From contig JBGTNL010000004.1 in the NCBI GenBank assembly GCA_041743085.1, positions 10,467 to 74,466 on the forward strand: 64,000 nucleotides of DNA. Reading direction: 5' to 3'. Shown here piece by piece: positions 61,680 to 64,000 of the stretch. The translations under genes and the position numbers were made by a program. The notes under the pieces are model-generated. The model was not told the DNA's origin. It searched no databases and saw nothing but the letters and a program-made list of their open reading frames with translations. Position 1 is the stretch's first letter, and every line of letters starts with the position of its first letter. The DNA is from JAFMPW01 sp041743085. Its GTDB lineage: Bacteria > Bacteroidota > Bacteroidia > Flavobacteriales > Flavobacteriaceae.

Positions 61680-62166
61680 GATTTTTACGAGTGACGTGAG
61701 AGTGACGGTTTAAACATAAAAATACGGTCATTAAGCTTTAAAAACTCCTTGCAAAACCCGATAAAAATCAAGTAATAAAATTTCTTTTTTTTAAGAAAAG
61801 TATTAGTTCCAATCTAAATCAAGCTAGTGTCAGGTTCTTAAAATTGTGTTTCACGGGAGATTGCCACTTGAATCTTATTACCAATTATATTAATGATTAG
61901 TTGCTACCAAACTAAACTTAGAATCTGACAATTTCCTATTTAGTCCCTACTAGTCTTTCTAGGTGAATATTTAACGGCAGGACATATTATTCTAAAATTC
62001 AAAATCTTCCCTTTTGACGCCCTTATTTTCTTATCCCTAAAGTTTCAATTGTTAATAACTCAAAAACCATCCGTTTTTGAAAAAAATCAAATGGTTTCAT
62101 TTGCTATGATTTGAAACCAAATTTAATTCGCCATGTTTTGTTTGGTTTAATTTTGGAGGCCGAAAG
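61680..62166. other. AT-rich region without genes in the accessory tail
   Basis: About 490 bases between the tRNA-Leu terminator and the IS91 remnant. I see no ORF or RNA gene. The start (GTGACGTGAGAGTGACGG) lies just where integrative elements commonly join tRNA genes, but no integrase or clear attachment repeat was found. Confidence 0.4.
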
Positions 62167-62167
62167 G

Positions 62168-62469
62168 AACTGCTCAAACTCTCCACGCAAGAGTTCGTGC
62201 GCCGATTTGCGTTGCATGTCCTGCCCAAAGGTTTTACACGGATAAGGCATTACGGCATCTTGAGCAGCGGCTGGAAAAGGGAAAAACTGCCCGCCCTGCA
62301 AAAGGTGCTGGCCACAGTGCCGATAAAATCTACAGAAGAGAAGCCGCCGTTGCTCCATGGCAAATGTCCAAGTTGCAAAAAGGGTAATCTGGTCACCGTC
62401 ATGGCCTTCGACCAGCGCGGTCCGCCCAATGGATGGAGAGAATTGTTTTCGTCCGTTGATCGATCTTAA
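62168..62469 (+). pseudogene. IS91-family transposase, C-terminal remnant
   Basis: The frame reads LLKLSTQEFVRRFALHVLPK, then GFTRIRHYGILSSGWKREKL, and CPSCKKGNLVTV near the end, which matches the C-terminal part of IS91-type (HUH) transposases of Bacteroidota, including the L-P-x-G-F-x-R-I-R-H-Y-G hallmark and a closing Cys-x2-Cys. The catalytic HUH and tyrosine region is missing, so it is inactive. Downstream to about 62740 lies non-coding DNA that may be the element's 3' end (CCTATCGGCGGGCCGAATAC). Confidence 0.8.
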
Positions 62470-62742
62470 AACCGGCCTGCACAATACGGGGCGGGAGAAC
62501 CATGTGCCAAAGGCAAGGATTTAATCAAAAAGTGACCGAACAGTCAGCCAACCTGATAAAAAAGTTGGATTTAGGTCACTAGAAAAATGTTGGAGTTCAA
62601 AAACCAACACAAAATCACGGCAAGTCCGCCGAAATAAAACTCCAGAACAAATACGAAAAAGGAGGCTTTCCCCATAGAGGGAAACCGGATCCGTCAACAA
62701 GATATTCAGCCCTGGCCTATCGGCGGGCCGAATACTTAGTTA

Positions 62743-63174
62743 TTAGCCACTGGCATTTTTTAACATTTTGGCAAGAAATTCCTTCGCTGACAGAACTGGT
62801 ATTTTCGAGTTTTTAAAATCTTTTTTATTTCGAGTAATTATTACTTCAATTTGGTTTTCAATAGCGGAGTAATATTGTAGTCCGTCTTCGAAATCAGGAA
62901 ACCGATCATCGCTTAAGGCAAGTTCAGTGATCTTGTCATCTAAACTCAATACCTCGACGAGCACTTTGAATTTTCGAAGAATTTCTCTTGCTTCCTTGGC
63001 CGACTTTAATTTTGAAAGAATATAATTTGTATTGGCAAAGGTTAAGGATGAAATGGCTAGGGTCAACTCCTTCTTATCCGCTTTGGAAAACAAATCCGCT
63101 GCATCACTATAAAAATCCGTTCTTTTAGCCAATAAATCTATTACAATGTTGGTGTCAATCAATAACCGGCTCAT
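62743..63174 (-). CDS. PIN-domain ribonuclease toxin (VapC-like)
   Basis: A 143-residue PIN-domain protein. Acidic metal-binding residues: D7 in LLIDTNIVID, a Glu in KEARE, the ED pair in DFEDGLQYYSA, and D in TRNKKDF, the usual four-acid layout. Such toxins cleave RNA. Its ATG overlaps the stop of the antitoxin gene (ATGA), the typical operon arrangement with antitoxin first. Confidence 0.9.
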   Translation of the reverse strand: MSRLLIDTNIVIDLLAKRTDFYSDAADLFSKADKKELTLAISSLTFANTNYILSKLKSAKEAREILRKFKVLVEVLSLDDKITELALSDDRFPDFEDGLQYYSAIENQIEVIITRNKKDFKNSKIPVLSAKEFLAKMLKNASG

Positions 63175-63416
63175 TTGTATTTTTCAATTAGATAATCAGA
63201 ATATGAATCTTTAACATCAAAATCTTTTTCAAGTGTAATAACTCCGCTGAGACTTTCTACCAAAGGAGTGATTTCGATATCCTTTTTACTGCGCTTCGTT
63301 AAAGAAGTCAGATAAGATTCGATTAATTTTGAAAGACTAATATTATTCGATTTGGCGTAAGTCTTTGCCTTTTCGATTATAGATTTGTCCAAACTGAGTG
63401 TGAGTTTTTTATCCAT
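63171..63416 (-). CDS. DUF6364-type ribbon-helix-helix antitoxin
   Basis: An 81-residue protein from ATG 63416 (MDKKLTLSLDKSIIEKAKTY); a longer frame adds seven residues from 63437 and would run into the upstream inverted repeat. N-terminal RHH fold: KLTLSLDKSIIEKAKTYAKS and SLSKLIESYLTSL; the C-terminal tail (ITLEKDFDVKDSYSDYLIEK) should bind the PIN toxin. The pair is expected to repress its own promoter. The 11-bp-arm inverted repeat 8-46 bases upstream fits an operator. Confidence 0.85.
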   Translation of the reverse strand: MDKKLTLSLDKSIIEKAKTYAKSNNISLSKLIESYLTSLTKRSKKDIEITPLVESLSGVITLEKDFDVKDSYSDYLIEKYK

Positions 63417-63423
63417 CGCATTT

Positions 63424-63462
63424 TTAATTACGTACAAAAATAATAATTTATTACGTAATTAA
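63424..63462. promoter_or_regulatory. Candidate antitoxin operator (inverted repeat)
   Basis: Arms TTAATTACGTA (63424-63434) and TACGTAATTAA (63452-63462) are exact inverted copies with a 17-base spacer, starting 8 bases upstream of the antitoxin ATG. An RHH antitoxin usually binds short inverted repeats at this place. Confidence 0.6.
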
Positions 63463-63502
63463 TGTATTTTGCAGAAATTTTTTGCTCGTGGCTAACGGTT
63501 GT

Positions 63503-63680
63503 GTATAAGAATAGTAGGGCGGAAAATGAGCGACTACTTTTCGGTTTAACACAAGCCGAATTTTTAAATTTTACTTATTACTTTTCTTTTCTCAATAAGC
63601 CAAATTTAAAAATTTGGGGACTTTGCAAACAAGCCTAAACCTCTCGGTTTTACAACTGCTTTGCCCTATTATTTTTATAC
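63503..63680. repeat. MITE-like intergenic element
   Basis: A 178-bp element with 18-bp terminal inverted repeats, left GTATAAGAATAGTAGGGC (63503-63520) and right GCCCTATTATTTTTATAC (63663-63680), 16 of 18 matching. Its interior has a second inverted pair rich in AAATTT around CCGAATTTTTAAATTT and CCAAATTTAAAAATTTGG. No ORF. Similar short repeats are common between genes in flavobacteria. A group II intron begins 6 bases beyond its right end. Confidence 0.7.
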
Positions 63681-63685
63681 GATGT

Positions 63686-64000
63686 GTGTGCCCAGCATGG
63701 GCATCTTTTTAACTACGGAAGTGTAGTTAATTAATCTAGAGGGTGCAAGTCCCTTGTGGGCGTGGGTAACGCCTCGAACCATTGGTAAGCCGCAAGGTTG
63801 CTAGCTGCGAAGCTAGGACCGAGGATTATTTGCGATTGAATAATGAGCAAATACCGACCACAAAACCCGGTACTGACCCTTCGGCTGCGCTCAGGATAAA
63901 CCAAGCAGGAACCGTATACGGAGGCATATTTACTTGGGTAAGCAAGCACATCATTGTAACGCCCCACGATTACCAAAAGGGTAAGTATGTAGATACGGCA
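63686..64000 (+). mobile_element. Group II intron, 5' part (continues beyond the window)
   Basis: The 5' end GTGTGCCCAGCATGGGC matches the GUGYG start and first domain helix of bacterial group II introns, followed by the domain I core-like GAGGGTGCAAGTCCC and CTAGCTGCGAAGCTAGG. Domain I continues to the window edge; the reverse transcriptase/maturase gene and the 3' end would lie downstream and are not visible. The 5' exon is the MITE-like element. Confidence 0.75.

Noticed and set aside
62104..62484. A 126-residue minus-strand ORF in the accessory tail
   Set aside because: Antisense to the recognisable IS91 transposase fragment.
63731..63976. An 81-residue ORF near the right end
   Set aside because: Lies in structured group II intron RNA sequence.
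1..64000. CRISPR arrays, prophage genes or a rolling-circle/plasmid origin
   Set aside because: No regularly spaced direct repeats, no phage structural genes and no replication initiation gene were seen.

Overview
The window reads as chromosomal DNA of a marine-type member of the Bacteroidota, most likely the family Flavobacteriaceae. Evidence is the mix of gene families: type IX secretion (T9SS) C-terminal domains, paired DUF1501/DUF1800 proteins, the four-gene ligase-associated DNA damage response set, an OlsF-type bifunctional acyltransferase, DUF4199, DUF4286 and DUF6428 proteins, the prs-rplY-pth order, and at least one promoter of the Bacteroidota type (TTTG, 20 bp, TAnnTTTG). About 95% of the window is ordinary, tightly packed chromosome, mostly on the minus strand. 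The last 3 kb is an accessory, mobile-element-rich tail.

Layout. 0.2-8.7 kb: a PAP2 phosphatase, metG, the DUF1800/DUF1501 pair, a YraN-type nuclease-fold protein, an ACT-like conserved protein and a small lipoprotein. 9-17.3 kb: a TlpA-like thioredoxin lipid-envelope protein, a class C beta-lactamase-like serine hydrolase, mfd and a flavoprotein disulfide-reductase homologue. 17.3-20.1 kb: a TspO/MBR-type membrane protein gene split by an 1814-bp IS1634-family insertion sequence that is flanked by a 109-bp target duplication. 20.1-26.3 kb: the ligase-associated repair cluster (PdeM nuclease, DEXH helicase, ATP-dependent ligase, MBL-fold exonuclease). 26.6-31.9 kb: TerB-like protein, fbp, GNAT, aspartate kinase and the OlsF-like acyltransferase. 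31.9-34 kb: an arsenic cluster (arsR, DUF6428, arsN1-like, arsC) with a perfect 18-bp palindrome in front of arsR and no efflux pump. 34-38.6 kb: small stress/housekeeping genes, then an operon (cupin, alpha/beta hydrolase, 2-hydroxyacid dehydrogenase, LuxR-type regulator) in which the hydrolase carries several frame breaks and the regulator an in-frame TAG. 38.6-44.5 kb: a PD40 propeller lipoprotein, a six-hairpin glycosidase, an SMP-30-like lipoprotein and a nitrilase. 44.6-61.1 kb: mgtE, rsmA, a DUF4286-glutamylcyclotransferase fusion, a TPR protein, serS, a VOC protein, HTTM protein, ribF, a large secreted T9SS metalloprotease with a partner lipoprotein, and pth-rplY-prs.

61.2-64 kb: a 5' tRNA-Leu remnant, a frameshifted GIY-YIG nuclease gene, an intact tRNA-Leu(CAA) with terminator, an IS91-family transposase remnant, a PIN-domain toxin/antitoxin pair with an 11-bp-arm inverted repeat upstream, a MITE-like element and the 5' end of a group II intron that runs off the window. 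This looks like an integration hotspot beside a tRNA gene.

Non-coding repeats are a theme: a dispersed structured repeat in three intergenic regions (12.1, 26.4 and 46.1 kb), a 101-bp element with perfect 21-bp terminal inverted repeats between pth and rplY, and a palindromic segment inserted in frame in ribF. No wholly new multi-gene system is proven here. The best candidates for follow-up are the long target duplication and its disrupted gene, the palindromic in-frame insertion in ribF, the tRNA-Leu/GIY-YIG arrangement, the DUF6428 arsenic cluster and the structured repeat family.
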